Shown here one piece after another: positions 10,086 through 19,910 of a DNA stretch of 64,000 bases. Positions within the stretch are counted from its first letter, which is position 1; every line of letters starts with the position of its first letter. Source of the DNA: Glossina fuscipes (lineage: Eukaryota; Arthropoda; Insecta; Diptera; Glossinidae); assembly GCF_014805625.2 (NCBI RefSeq), contig NW_023998440.1:493234-557233 (forward strand), given 5' to 3'. The position numbers and the translations under genes are program-made. The notes below the pieces were generated by a model. It saw nothing but the letters and a program-made list of their open reading frames with translations. It made no database searches and was not told the origin of the DNA.

Positions 10086-11892
10086 ATATGCCAAAGCAAG
10101 CAAAAGGTTTTCTACCTACCACCTAAACTGCAGACAACTATGGCGAAAACGCACAGGGCGAAAGAGGGCAACTTTGAAAGAAATTACATAAAGATTGACC
10201 CCTTTTTTAAAACATGAACAATCTTCACAATTTTCTGCCCGTTAAGGTACCTAAACGTAGGCTATGCTAACATTTCTTTTGCTTTCTCTTTTCCACATAT
10301 ACGTCAATATATGATAGCTAAGTATAATTTAAGCTATCTTTTGTATTGGCAACGCCTGTTCGATGTCGAACGAAAGCAAAGGGTCAAAGATGATTGGATT
10401 TATTCTTTCTTCTTGCTTTTTGAACTATCGGCCGAGCAACATAATCGATAGAAAAAGAAAATCCGTAAGAATTCGGGGGAGTTTAGTCCGTACAGGCGTC
10501 GATTAGTTTTTCTTTTCTATAGTTGACCGCCCAAACCAACTGACGACGTAAGGTGATAGGTCGAAATTCATACAGTTAGGTTATTTTTTCAAGCCGTAGG
10601 AAACGGCAATTAGTCGTAGTCTTGTAAACCCTAAGTAAGCTAATATTAAACGTAAGCTCAGCTGTAGTGTTTAACCGAACAAACGGAGTATTTTGTTTTT
10701 GCGGAGGTATACTTAAAAAAAGTTAAGGACGTAAATTTGTCAAAGGGAAATGAATATATTCGCGGGAGCTAAAACTGCATCGGTTATAGCCTGAACAATT
10801 TTCGTTACTTCTTGATCAAACTATATCGAATTTGCGCCGTATGTATATACAAATGTTACTACACATATTTTAAAAGTCATTATGAAAATTTTCTGCCTTT
10901 TGTTTGGGAATTTTTTACGCTGTTTTAAAAGACATATCGCAAGAGAACAATAACGTGTGTACGCTTAAGTAACAGTTTAATACCATAGAACCTTCTTTAG
11001 ACGAAATTACGGGAGTCATTTGTCATCAATTTGTAGCGGCTCCTTGCTGTGTTCTCGTGGCACTCATAAATTTTAAGATATTCATGCAATAAAAAGTGGT
11101 TTTTCTTATTCTCTTTAAAGCGGTTCTTTTCCACTAAAGTGAAGCGCTTTGTATATGTAATCATGTATGAAGTAGCAAATGCGTTGGCAGACGTATCCTC
11201 CTATTGTACTGTTGACGAAAACTATAAATGATTTTATGTGTTTTTTTTTTAAGTTAATTGCGTTATTAAGAAGCAAAAAAAATTATTTTCGGCTCGTGCC
11301 GAATTTTTAATATTCATCACTTTACGCTATTATATAGAAAATTAAAACTTTTTGTTTATTGTGAGTGCCTCTCTGAGTTTGTTAGATTGTAGTTGTTATT
11401 CAATGACTTTGGTGAATATTAGATGATCCTAATGAATGTTATATAATAAATGCTAGATGCTTAACTAATACAGATTTTGGTTCGTTGAGCAGGGCTTTAC
11501 AAAATTTAAGTTGCTTTTTCTCTTATTATCATCATTTAGCGCCTGGAGGCGCATCAATTTCATATCCAAGTGGTTTTATTAGGAATAACATTAAGAGAAA
11601 GGGAGAAAGAAAGAGGGAGGGAGAGAGCTAGGTTATAGCTGAAATGTCTCAGAATCCTAAGATGTTTACATCGTTTTAAACTTCGAAATTGATTCTTTTA
11701 TTTTAAAGCATAAAAATACTGATCATAGACTCTATAAAGAATGTAGCAATACTGACAAAATCTAACGATTATAGCAACGGCGTGTAAGAAATACTTAACA
11801 AAGAAGATCATTGGTAACCTCTCACATAATTAATAAAAATTCTGAAATTTCAAACCTTTTATTATATTAAGTTTATAAAGAAATATTAAAAT
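10086..11892. other. Noncoding, no recognised gene
   Basis: Mostly AT-rich. A purine tract of GGGAGAAAGAAAGAGGGAGG type lies at about 11593-11628. No transposon motif or exon was found in this 1.8-kb stretch. Confidence 0.4.
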
Positions 11893-11945
11893 TAATTAAT
11901 TAAAAGAACGCTGTAATTAAAGAAACGTTATAGGGGTACATGTTT
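11893..11945 (+). repeat. Left copy of 53-bp target-site duplication
   Basis: This copy abuts the 5' end of the I-like element and contains AAAGAAACGTTATAGGGGTA. It matches 12703-12755 at 51 of 53 positions. Confidence 0.9.
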
Positions 11946-12593
11946 GCCAATAAAAGCAAACCCAAAACCGTCATTGTTACCGACAGTTTGTCTGCATTGC
12001 AGGCTATTCGGAACACTTCGACTTCGAGATGGAGCACCATCAACAAATTATGGAATATAATTAGTACACCCGACGGAAAAATTAAAATGTTATGGGTACC
12101 AAGTCACATCGATTTATTGGGAAATGAGCAGGACGGCCGAGGGGCAAAGTATGCTGCTTCTACTCCCCTATTTATGGATGATGTCATGGAAAAGTTGGAT
12201 CTTCAAAGATACATGGGGAGAAAAGTTAAAGTGAAAATTGCAGAAGAAAATTTACAATACCATCATCGACACTACTCTTCCATTAAACCTCAATTAATTC
12301 GACCTCTATATACAACAAACCTTGAGAAAAGCAAGACCCAAACATTTTCGAGAATTCGCCTTGGTCATACTATCGCAACTCGCCAATGGATCTTGAAGAA
12401 GTTTTCGTACCCAATCTGCAGTTGTGGACAAACTCTAACTATAAAGCACATTCTCTGCGACTGCCTTAAGTTTTCCTTGGCTAGAAGTATTGTATTTGGA
12501 GCGACTAACCCTTTGGACATTCTAAAATCAGCTTCAGAACCGAATATAAATTCTATATATTACTTTATTAATACTACTAAGCTCATTATCTAA
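11940..12593 (+). pseudogene. Truncated ORF2 of I-like element: RNase H and Cys/His C-terminus
   Basis: An uninterrupted 217-codon frame. Residues 14-20 (TDSLSAL) and 52-56 (WVPSH), followed by GNE at 61-63, are the RNase H signatures. Residues 158-175 hold CSCGQTLTIKHILCDC, the C-x-C...H-x4-C zinc-knuckle-like end of I/jockey-group proteins, preceded by FSRIRLGHT. The domain normally removes the RNA strand during cDNA synthesis. It begins too late to contain the first catalytic residues, and the usual A-D after GNEQ reads D-G, so it is almost certainly dead. The ATG and second codon lie in the target duplication, not in the element, so the apparent start is host DNA joined in frame by chance. 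Confidence 0.92.
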
Positions 12594-12702
12594 TATCCAT
12601 TTATTTATATTAGAGCCGATAGTCTGCGCTGCTAGTGCTCAATGTCTTTTTTTTAGTCTAAGAATTTACTTCCTTAGTCTAAAATTATAATAATAATAAT
12701 AA
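11946..12702 (+). mobile_element. 5'-truncated I-like non-LTR retrotransposon
   Basis: The element starts abruptly inside the RNase H domain of ORF2 and keeps the rest of the protein. It has a ~110-base 3' UTR containing GAGCCGATAGTCTGCGCTGC and two TTAGTCTAA motifs, and a (TAA)n tail, the hallmark of I-type elements. It is bounded by 53-bp direct repeats. The 94-bp insertion at 9227-9320 is a second copy of the same 3' end in the opposite orientation. All upstream parts (gag-like ORF1, endonuclease, reverse transcriptase) are absent, so it cannot move by itself. Low decay and readable target duplications suggest a fairly recent insertion. Confidence 0.95.
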
Positions 12703-12755
12703 TAATTAATTACAAGAACGCTGCAATTAAAGAAACGTTATAGGGGTACATGTTT
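12703..12755 (+). repeat. Right copy of 53-bp target-site duplication
   Basis: It follows the (TAA)n tail directly and ends ...GGGGTACATGTTT like the left copy, after which the flanks diverge. The two mismatches are at 12713 and 12724. The exact left edge is blurred by the AT-rich tail. Confidence 0.9.
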
Positions 12756-13594
12756 TTCGATCAGTGCAAGATTTTGCACGGTTTTAATCATGTCCATGCG
12801 GTCCATTTTTATGTCGATCATTTTGCCTGCCTACCATTCGTACATGGAATGATCAAGTTGTCAAAAATTGAACAGATATTTGACATATATATATATCTAT
12901 CTATGATAGATACTGCTTGGAACAAGATACAAGAAAAAAAGGCCGTAACTTGCAACCTATGGCAGAAATTTAGCTAAAGATCAACTGACAATAATATAAT
13001 GGTATGCAATTTTGTGCAACGAGCGGATTATGTGTTTTTTGATTAGCTAACTTTCGCTTCGAATTTGAAAGTTGAAAGTCGTTTGGGTTCGCATTACGTA
13101 CGACTTTCATCTTTCGATATTTATTTCGAAAAACTGAAGGAAAAATAAAGCAAAGTCATGACGTTTGTATGTTTACAATCAACCAACATGATTCTGGCTT
13201 AAATTCGTCAAAATTTTAATGAAAGCCTACATTTTGGAGAATTCTTCAGTGTCACATGACGTGTTTGCGTTTTACATTTCCTGAGAATCCTTATATGCGG
13301 TGGCCCACATGATGTGATGATATGATGTGATAGACCTACGTGATCTATATTCGATAAGGTTGACTTCTTTGTCAATTTGCTGCTATTTTCACCATGAAAA
13401 ATACTATATAAAGATCCCGCTTTCGTAAAAACCGTCGTATAAGAGTGAGTCAACAAATTGGCCCGGACGAACCAAATTCATTACAGCAATTTCGGATATC
13501 AAATTAATCTTACACAGTGAGTCTTGTCGACAAATTTTGGAAACTGCAAATTTTTCGTCCATCTATCGATTTTCCAAAATAAAGTTTTATCAGA
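12756..13594. other. Noncoding, no recognised feature
   Basis: Includes a short imperfect inverted repeat (GAAAGTCG ... CGACTTTC, about 13074-13108). No coding or transposon landmark was seen. Confidence 0.4.
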
Positions 13595-13857
13595 TCGAAA
13601 AATGAACCAATTCAAGCCATTTTCAATAGCATTTGGTCTTGGGTTAAAGCACGTTAGTGTATCAAATTTCATCAAAATGTCTTAAAAGTTGCGACCTGCA
13701 GTTTGAATACACAGTTACTTAGCCAGACGAACAAATAAGCGCAGACCGATTCAGAAAATGACTCAGAAAAAGATTTTGAATCGATTGGTTTAGTAGTCTA
13801 CCTAAAACCTTTCCAGATGTTACATACGTTCGCAATTTGTTTGTACAAATGGTTTAG
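13595..13857 (+). repeat. Dispersed repeat A, 3' half
   Basis: The segments CATTTTCAATAGCATTTGG, TTTCATCAAAATGTCTTAAA, CAGACGAACAAATAAGC and CCAGATGTTACATACGTTCG occur in the same order as the copy at 16180-16425. The 3' end matches 10020-10085. Confidence 0.6.
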
Positions 13858-13858
13858 G

Positions 13859-13915
13859 GCATAAAAACAAACATATGTTTCTTTTATATAAAGAAACATA
13901 TGTTGCCTTTTATGC
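13859..13915. repeat. 26-bp-arm hairpin
   Basis: The left arm GCATAAAAACAAACATATGT (continuing TTCTTT) pairs with AAAGAAACATATGTTG...TTTTATGC, with three mismatches and a 5-base AT loop. The inner part centres on ATATG/CATAT. It could be a decayed foldback at the edge of the repeat copy that precedes it. Confidence 0.7.
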
Positions 13916-14339
13916 TTTAAAAAAGTGAACCCAGTTAAAAGTCTCAATTCTGTACGAATTTTTCTTTGGGTCTGTTTTTAAACAACTAAACACACAACAC
14001 GCCCGCTTGTATCACAAGTGGCGCAGAATATAATAATGCCTTCTATGGCGTGGTTATATTTAGTTTCTTTCTAAGAAGATATGCTTACGGGTAACCCCTT
14101 TAGAAACATTATTTCTATTTCTGAAATTCTTTTCCTCGTCGTTCGTGAAATATCAATCGAGAAAAGTAGCAATCCCAACTAGAATATCAGAAAAGTGTAA
14201 TCAAATGACTATAATTAAGTTTTGAGGGTTTTTCTCAGCAACAGTGAAAAGCCCTGTAACACGTAGCAGCTTGTCAGTTAAATCTTAATATAGATACTTC
14301 ATAACGCTAACTCAAAGGGAAGTAAGATGTTGATCGACC

Positions 14340-15250
14340 AATTGGGATGCTTGGACGAACTTAAAAATTTCCATTTTATGTAACACAAGTATAGGATGAT
14401 GGGCCTCAAAGAAACTCAAAGCAAGTATAATCTTCGTGCACTCCTTAGACGGCTGATAAACTCTGTTTAATAAGTGCAGAGACGTGCCGAAACTCCCACA
14501 TCCATTGACCGGCGAAGAATGCTTTAAGATTTCCCTAAATCTCGGAGTGCTTAGGGGTGCTTAGGGGTGCTTAGGGGTGCACTGGAAGAAGTTTTCTTTG
14601 CTTTGTAAAAGAGCAGTTCTTCCTCCAGCAGAGTACTTCTATGGAGGAAATCCAAATTACCTGAAGCAGGACCAGTTAAGTTGTAGAATTTTCGAAAGCA
14701 GTCGAAAGCATGGAGTGTACGCCATGTCAGTTGTATCCATTGACGCATATGTGTCTTGAGAAACGATAGTATTGATTTGGCTGGCGGGGATTTTATGGCA
14801 GCTCCAAAGGCAAATGTGGTTGCGTACGCGTAAAATAATGCCAAAGCCTTTATAGGCGAAATTTAACCCCCACGGAGGTCAGGAGGACGCTCACTACCTA
14901 TCTCTATATAGAGGAACTCCTTTGGGAGGCAACCTTGTAGTTGTGGTAGTGAAACTTGGCTGCTGGGTATAGTCTTTCGGGGAGTTTTGCGGTGGCTGTG
15001 ATTTTCAGCTATTCCCAATGCGAATAATTGGAGGTGATGATACACCTCGTCATTTCTCAGAGCGGGCTTATTGATTATAGACTTTAAAGAAATCTGGTAC
15101 CCCGGTTGTGGGGGGGTCAATTAGCTTACAGGGATTATCGCATTTTTTGTGGTGCGGTGATTTAGGCATAAATAACCCATAAGTCAATGGGCATGGCGAG
15201 GTCGAATTTCCCTACACGTACTCACGTTAAACCACTAGAGACATCTGTGT
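14340..15250. other. GC-richer island, unassigned transposon-like DNA
   Basis: This ~0.9-kb block is richer in G and C than its flanks and has several short open frames on both strands (for example minus 15120-14863 and 14844-14551), none of which I recognise. The + strand segment GCTGGGTATAG...TTTCGGGG...GCGGTGGCTGTGATTTTC (about 14962-15006) is similar to the minus strand of the island at 38690-39560. That suggests both are remains of one unidentified repetitive element. No reverse transcriptase, RNase H or transposase motif could be read. Confidence 0.35.
14548..14580 (+). repeat. 10-bp tandem repeat, 3.3 units
   Basis: TTAGGGGTGC is repeated exactly three times after an initial TGC. The unit resembles but does not equal the insect telomere repeat TTAGG. 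Confidence 0.9.
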
Positions 15251-16165
15251 CTCAACAGCGCGGAAGCATATAAGAAAATTTTAAGCATTAAATTTTAAAA
15301 TAAAAAATATATTTGATGGGAATTGACTGGTAGACGTATACAGATTAAGTTGGGAAGTTCGTGTAGACGAAGTCTCTTAGTCATCGCACAATAGTTCGGT
15401 AAATTTCATATAACCTTTACTTGAAAGACATGTTGAAATAATGTATTTACACAAAAAATTTTTTGAAAGCTACAAGTTTTGAAGAAAATGTTATGTTAAT
15501 CGTTGCTTTACAATTCTACATATTACAAGACTCTCTGATTATTCTTTTGTTTTTCAAACCAGCAAAAAAAAAAAAAAAAGGAAAAAAAAAACAAACTAAC
15601 TAAATAAGTTTTTGGTTTTATATATAATATTTTAGTTTTTTTTAACAATCAATAAATCTGTCACTCTTTCGGTTTCGGCACATTAAACGTTGTCTGATTT
15701 TAGTGAAGGGTTTATTTTTCAATCGTGTCTTCTCTTCTCATAGCAAAGAAGATGGCTTGATTATATAAGTTAAGGCATAAAAGAAACACATTGCATTCGT
15801 ACAAAATGGAATAAAGCGTAGTAGAGCAACAATATATATATATATATAGACAAAATTAATGCGAACTTATATTATGTGATGACGATGAAGCTGAAGCTGA
15901 TAATGGCGAAAAATGTCGTTTAGTAGATTTATATGCGATTAGGTCACGAATTCTGCAAACGTTCAATATTTGAATCATTTTCTTGTTTTTCTTTTCAAAT
16001 ATATACCATGTGTGTGAAAACTGAACGAGCGCTCTTATATAAAACGTTTACAAAGAAAAGTGAAATAAATTACATTAACTAAAAACACCATAGTATGACA
16101 CGATTCCTTTGCCGCATCGTCTAGTACAGTTTTTCATATAAAGAGTTTTCAAAATAAGGTAATAT
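15251..16165. other. Noncoding with simple repeats
   Basis: A poly-A patch spans about 15564-15592 and a (TA)n run lies at about 15830-15849. No gene or transposon signature was seen. Confidence 0.45.
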
Positions 16166-16179
16166 ATGCGATATGAACG

Positions 16180-16425
16180 AAAAAGTTGTCCGATCCGAAT
16201 GATTTTCAATAGCATCCGCCGCATTCGGGCCGGAATATGCCGATTTCATCAAAACATCTTAAAAATTTTCACTTGTAGATTGAATGCAAGAAAACAAGGC
16301 CAACGGACAAGCTTAGATCTATTCAGAAACTGTCTCCGAATCGATCGATATAATAAAACATAAATCTATCTCAATTCCTTCTGGATTTAACACACACAGA
16401 TTTAGTGCTCTCTCGTAGGACGAAT
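16180..16425 (+). repeat. Dispersed repeat A, 3' half
   Basis: The shared order ATTTTCAATAGCATCCG, TTTCATCAAAACATCTTAA, GATCTATTCAGAAACTG, TCGATCGATATAATAAAA, and CTCAATTCCTTCTGGAT parallels 13595-13857. The 5' part with the TGTCCGTC core is missing. Confidence 0.55.
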
Positions 16426-16604
16426 AGTGTTTAAAAGCAGAGACACTCAAGAAAAATGAACGAAAATTGATATTCGGATGTTTATCTACATACAACTAAA
16501 AATTAATCTGAAGCAAAGTAAACCAAGCAAATGGTTAGCGTGGCAAAACTTTTTTCTTAAAATGTTTTTGCTGATTAACGAAGCATTTTTTTATAGCAGT
16601 ATTT

Positions 16605-16705
16605 CTTTCTGGGACGCCTGGACGCGGTGTTTTGAATGTCCCAGAGACTTTCTTCGCCATCGGGAGTGGTTATTCCCGGCGACTGTTCTATTTTTATAGA
16701 AATAG
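16605..16705 (+). other. Cluster of three hairpins
   Basis: In 100 bases there are three perfect short stems: CTGGGAC (16609-16615) with GTCCCAG (16638-16644), CGGGA (16661-16665) with TCCCG (16674-16678), and CTATTT (16688-16693) with AAATAG (16700-16705). The block is GC-richer than its surroundings. It does not fit a tRNA, and no known ncRNA was recognised. Confidence 0.3.
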
Positions 16706-19030
16706 TGTGTTAACGCTTATCAAAACAATGCCTTGCGAGTTCAAAAACCCTTTTCCTTCTTGTAATAAGTTGATAGCGCCCTCCTTATGCGAAACTGTTC
16801 ACGAATTAATTCTACCTTTTGGTTAATAAAAACTTTTTCATCCATATTGTTACTTGCGAAATCTATTTTTCCGATATCTAGAAAAAAAAAAATTGAAGCG
16901 TTAAAATGCAACTGCCTACTGTAATAGGAAATCGATCTATCGAATGCGTCCTATCTAAAAATTATAAGAAAAGGAAACTTTATGGTATGTGTCTATGTTT
17001 TCTGTCCGTTCCTCTATAACTCTACATGTATATTTTGAGCCTAAGTGATTAATTGAATCAAAATAGCGTCAAGCATTTATTTGTCTGTCCGCTAAATGAT
17101 GATTTTGCGCCAGATGTTCGCCAGGTTTAATTCGATGATCATCTAGGTCCCCAGATATATTATATTAAGTTGCTTTTCTTTAAGTGCTTCACATACTATT
17201 CGCAAAGCTATTCGACTTGACAAGGGCAATAGAAAAAATTTGGGAAGAAATATCTTATTATTCAACGTGGCAATAACATACAATTCGACAGACTTTTTCT
17301 AGCTGCACTCAATAGTTTCGGTCTTCTATTTATAATCAAAGAAGGCAAGTTGCTTAAAGTGGCTATAAACCGCTAAAGTTCACTTCTTCATTGATAGCAA
17401 ATATTTTGCCAACGTTCTCATATCCCATTGAAAGGACACTTTTCAAATGAAGGCATTGTACCATTAAACGTTGACCCATTTTTCCCATATTTATAAATAC
17501 ACTGACGCTGTTTATAATCTAATGATTTCAAAAAAAATTTAAGAACGTATCGTCTTTAGATTTTGAACAAAAGCTTTACAAATTTCATACTTTCAACCAT
17601 AGTAACTCTTGTTCATAAAAGAAATGCCTCGACGTGTTTTATCGCGTTCCTCCTATGCAAACCGTATCAGCATACCTTGTCAATGTTTATGCTGTGTTAT
17701 CTCGCACTATTCTACTTTTCAAGCATATACACAAAAGATCGTTCCTCATGTAGCTTGTGAACAAGGCCAGGGCAACTATTCTATTGCAAACGGGAAAAAT
17801 ATTTCTGAGCTCCACGATAAGCTTTGATGAATCAATGATTATTTTGTAAGCGCTGACGTACCTTAAGAAAAACATTTGAATTTGAAAATGTTTGAGGTGT
17901 TCTTCAGCAGACGAATGGGTTATTCTCCAACGTAGACCGAAAAATGTTACAATAGCCCAGACCGACGGCTTTCTTTGAGACCGAAATCTTCGAAAGGAAA
18001 TTTGTAAACTTCCTTGTACGATGCGAATACTTTTAACTTCATTTCCCAGTGTGTCACATCATTTTTTACATGTAACAGAAGTGTCCCTTACTTTCTAGAA
18101 CTCTTATTAAGCATGATATCTTAAATGCACTTTAGTCAATTTCACCTTATTAACTCTGCATTAAAGTCCTTTTACAGCAACGCATGAGAGGTGCCCTAAG
18201 TACTAAGATCCTAACAGATGCATTGTGCTTGCTTGCCTGGGACAGTCAAGTAATGTTACCTATTGATAGTAAAATTGCGACAAAATGCTTCCCTCTTATA
18301 TAATATGTATCATCATTTTGGTAAACATAAGGAATTTTAAATTCCAAGAAAAAAATAACTTCCATTAGTTGGCCGATTGTACGTGCACGAATAATTCTTA
18401 CCTTGCCGCTGTACTTGCTTAAAGGTGACACCTTCGTTTTCATAGTGTGTAACGTTGAAAAAAAGCAAAAATAGATCAAAAACCCGATATGAACGGATAG
18501 GGATTCATTTATGGATTGAGAAGAATAAATTTGTAAAAGTTGAAGTGAAAATTTGTGATCAATGAATAATTTACGTTACGTTATCTCGTTAAACATATAT
18601 CATTTTTCGAATGTTTATCCAATATATCAATCATATGGCATTAAGGCCTATGATTTGTTTATATATTATTTACGTTTTTAACGTAACGAAATGCAGTTGT
18701 TACGTTATTAACGTCTAAACGTTTACTCATTTTCTTCGTTTTCGCTCTCTACGTATATGCATTTTCATGCTCTACGGGTAAGTAAGTGACTGAGTTGTCT
18801 TAAGTTGTATTTTTTAACACTGCGGTTTATGCATTCAACAAATATCTCAACCACCACCAGCGATACCATGTACACACCAGTCTTCTGTGCTGAGTTGCGT
18901 TATGCTTTAACTTATTCGAGCGGCTACCTTGAGTTAGTCTTTTGTGAGACGTGTTTACGAGCGGTGGCTTAAAGCATAGCGAACGATTTGTGTACGTTGT
19001 CTTTATTTAACTTTGTTTCGGTGACATATG
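16706..19030. other. Noncoding, no recognised gene
   Basis: Possible very decayed repeat A pieces lie around 16990-17130 (TTCTGTCCGTTCC, TTGTCTGTCCGC). From 18570 to 18720, TTACGTTACGTTA, TAACGTAACG and TTACGTTATTAACG form several overlapping inverted repeats. Nothing supports an exon. Confidence 0.4.
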
Positions 19031-19034
19031 TGCG

Positions 19035-19135
19035 CGCACACACACACACACACACACTCATCTACATACCTATATATATGTATATGTGCACGTATATATA
19101 AATGTATACACATACATGTATGTATGTAGTTGAAA
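19035..19135. repeat. Compound microsatellite
   Basis: A (CA)n run of about eleven units is followed by TA/TG/CA-rich mixed repeats (TATATATGTATATGTGCACG and similar). This is typical fly intergenic or intronic simple sequence. Confidence 0.9.
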
Positions 19136-19539
19136 GCATATTAACTTTTCATTACTTCTGTTTACTGTTAAAAGACATTTTCAAACCTTTGCGATTTGGT
19201 ATTTGAAGAAAAGTGTCTTCGTATGTTTTTTGCCGATAAATTTGCTATTAATTAATTTTGTATGCAAATAACGTTGATAGGCATACGCGAAGAATCAAAC
19301 AGATCTATGTAACCTCATAAGGCACAGCATTTTTCGTTTTTTTTTTTTTTTTGTTTCTCTTTAGCTCAAAATTGAAAAGTAAAATAAACAGCATGATTTC
19401 GTTTCGCTTGCATATGTAAGCATATGTTGGCATAATAATATAAAATTTATAAGTGTGCTTATGTGTTGTCATAGTGTGAATATATTCACCTCGAAACTTT
19501 TATGCAGTTGCACGGGTTTTATAAAATTTTTGTTTAAAG

Positions 19540-19910
19540 TGAAACGAACGCAAAAAAAATTAATAAAATTTATAATAAAGCAAAACAAAGTTTATATAAA
19601 AAAAAAAAAAAGAAAAAAATAAATAAATAAAGCAAAGATGAAATGGATTAAAGCAAATGCAAATAATAAAAAATAAATAAATGAATTGAAATAAAATAAA
19701 ATAATTAAAGTGAAATATAATTTGAAAAAGTGACCAAAGAAGAGAACGAAAGAAATTAAATTAAAATTATAATTGAAGAATACATAATAAAAAATATGAA
19801 ATAAAGAAAAAAAGCCTTACAATGTATAAAATTACATTATGTGCATATATATACGTATGAATACAAAATTAAAAGAATAATCTCAAGTAACATAAAATGA
19901 TAAATAAATT
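19540..19910 (+). other. Strongly A-rich, UTR-like block
   Basis: About 370 bases are dominated by A on the + strand, with AATAAA-like and GAAA motifs and almost no C. It begins after AGTGAAACGAACGC, which has the flavour of fly 5' UTRs. No downstream ATG opens a long frame. It may be an untranslated exon or plain low-complexity DNA. Confidence 0.2.

Noticed and set aside
15035..15055. ATACACCTCGT as a mariner end
   Set aside because: It resembles the reversed end of the 7.4-kb mariner, but there is no partner end within 2 kb and no transposase remains.
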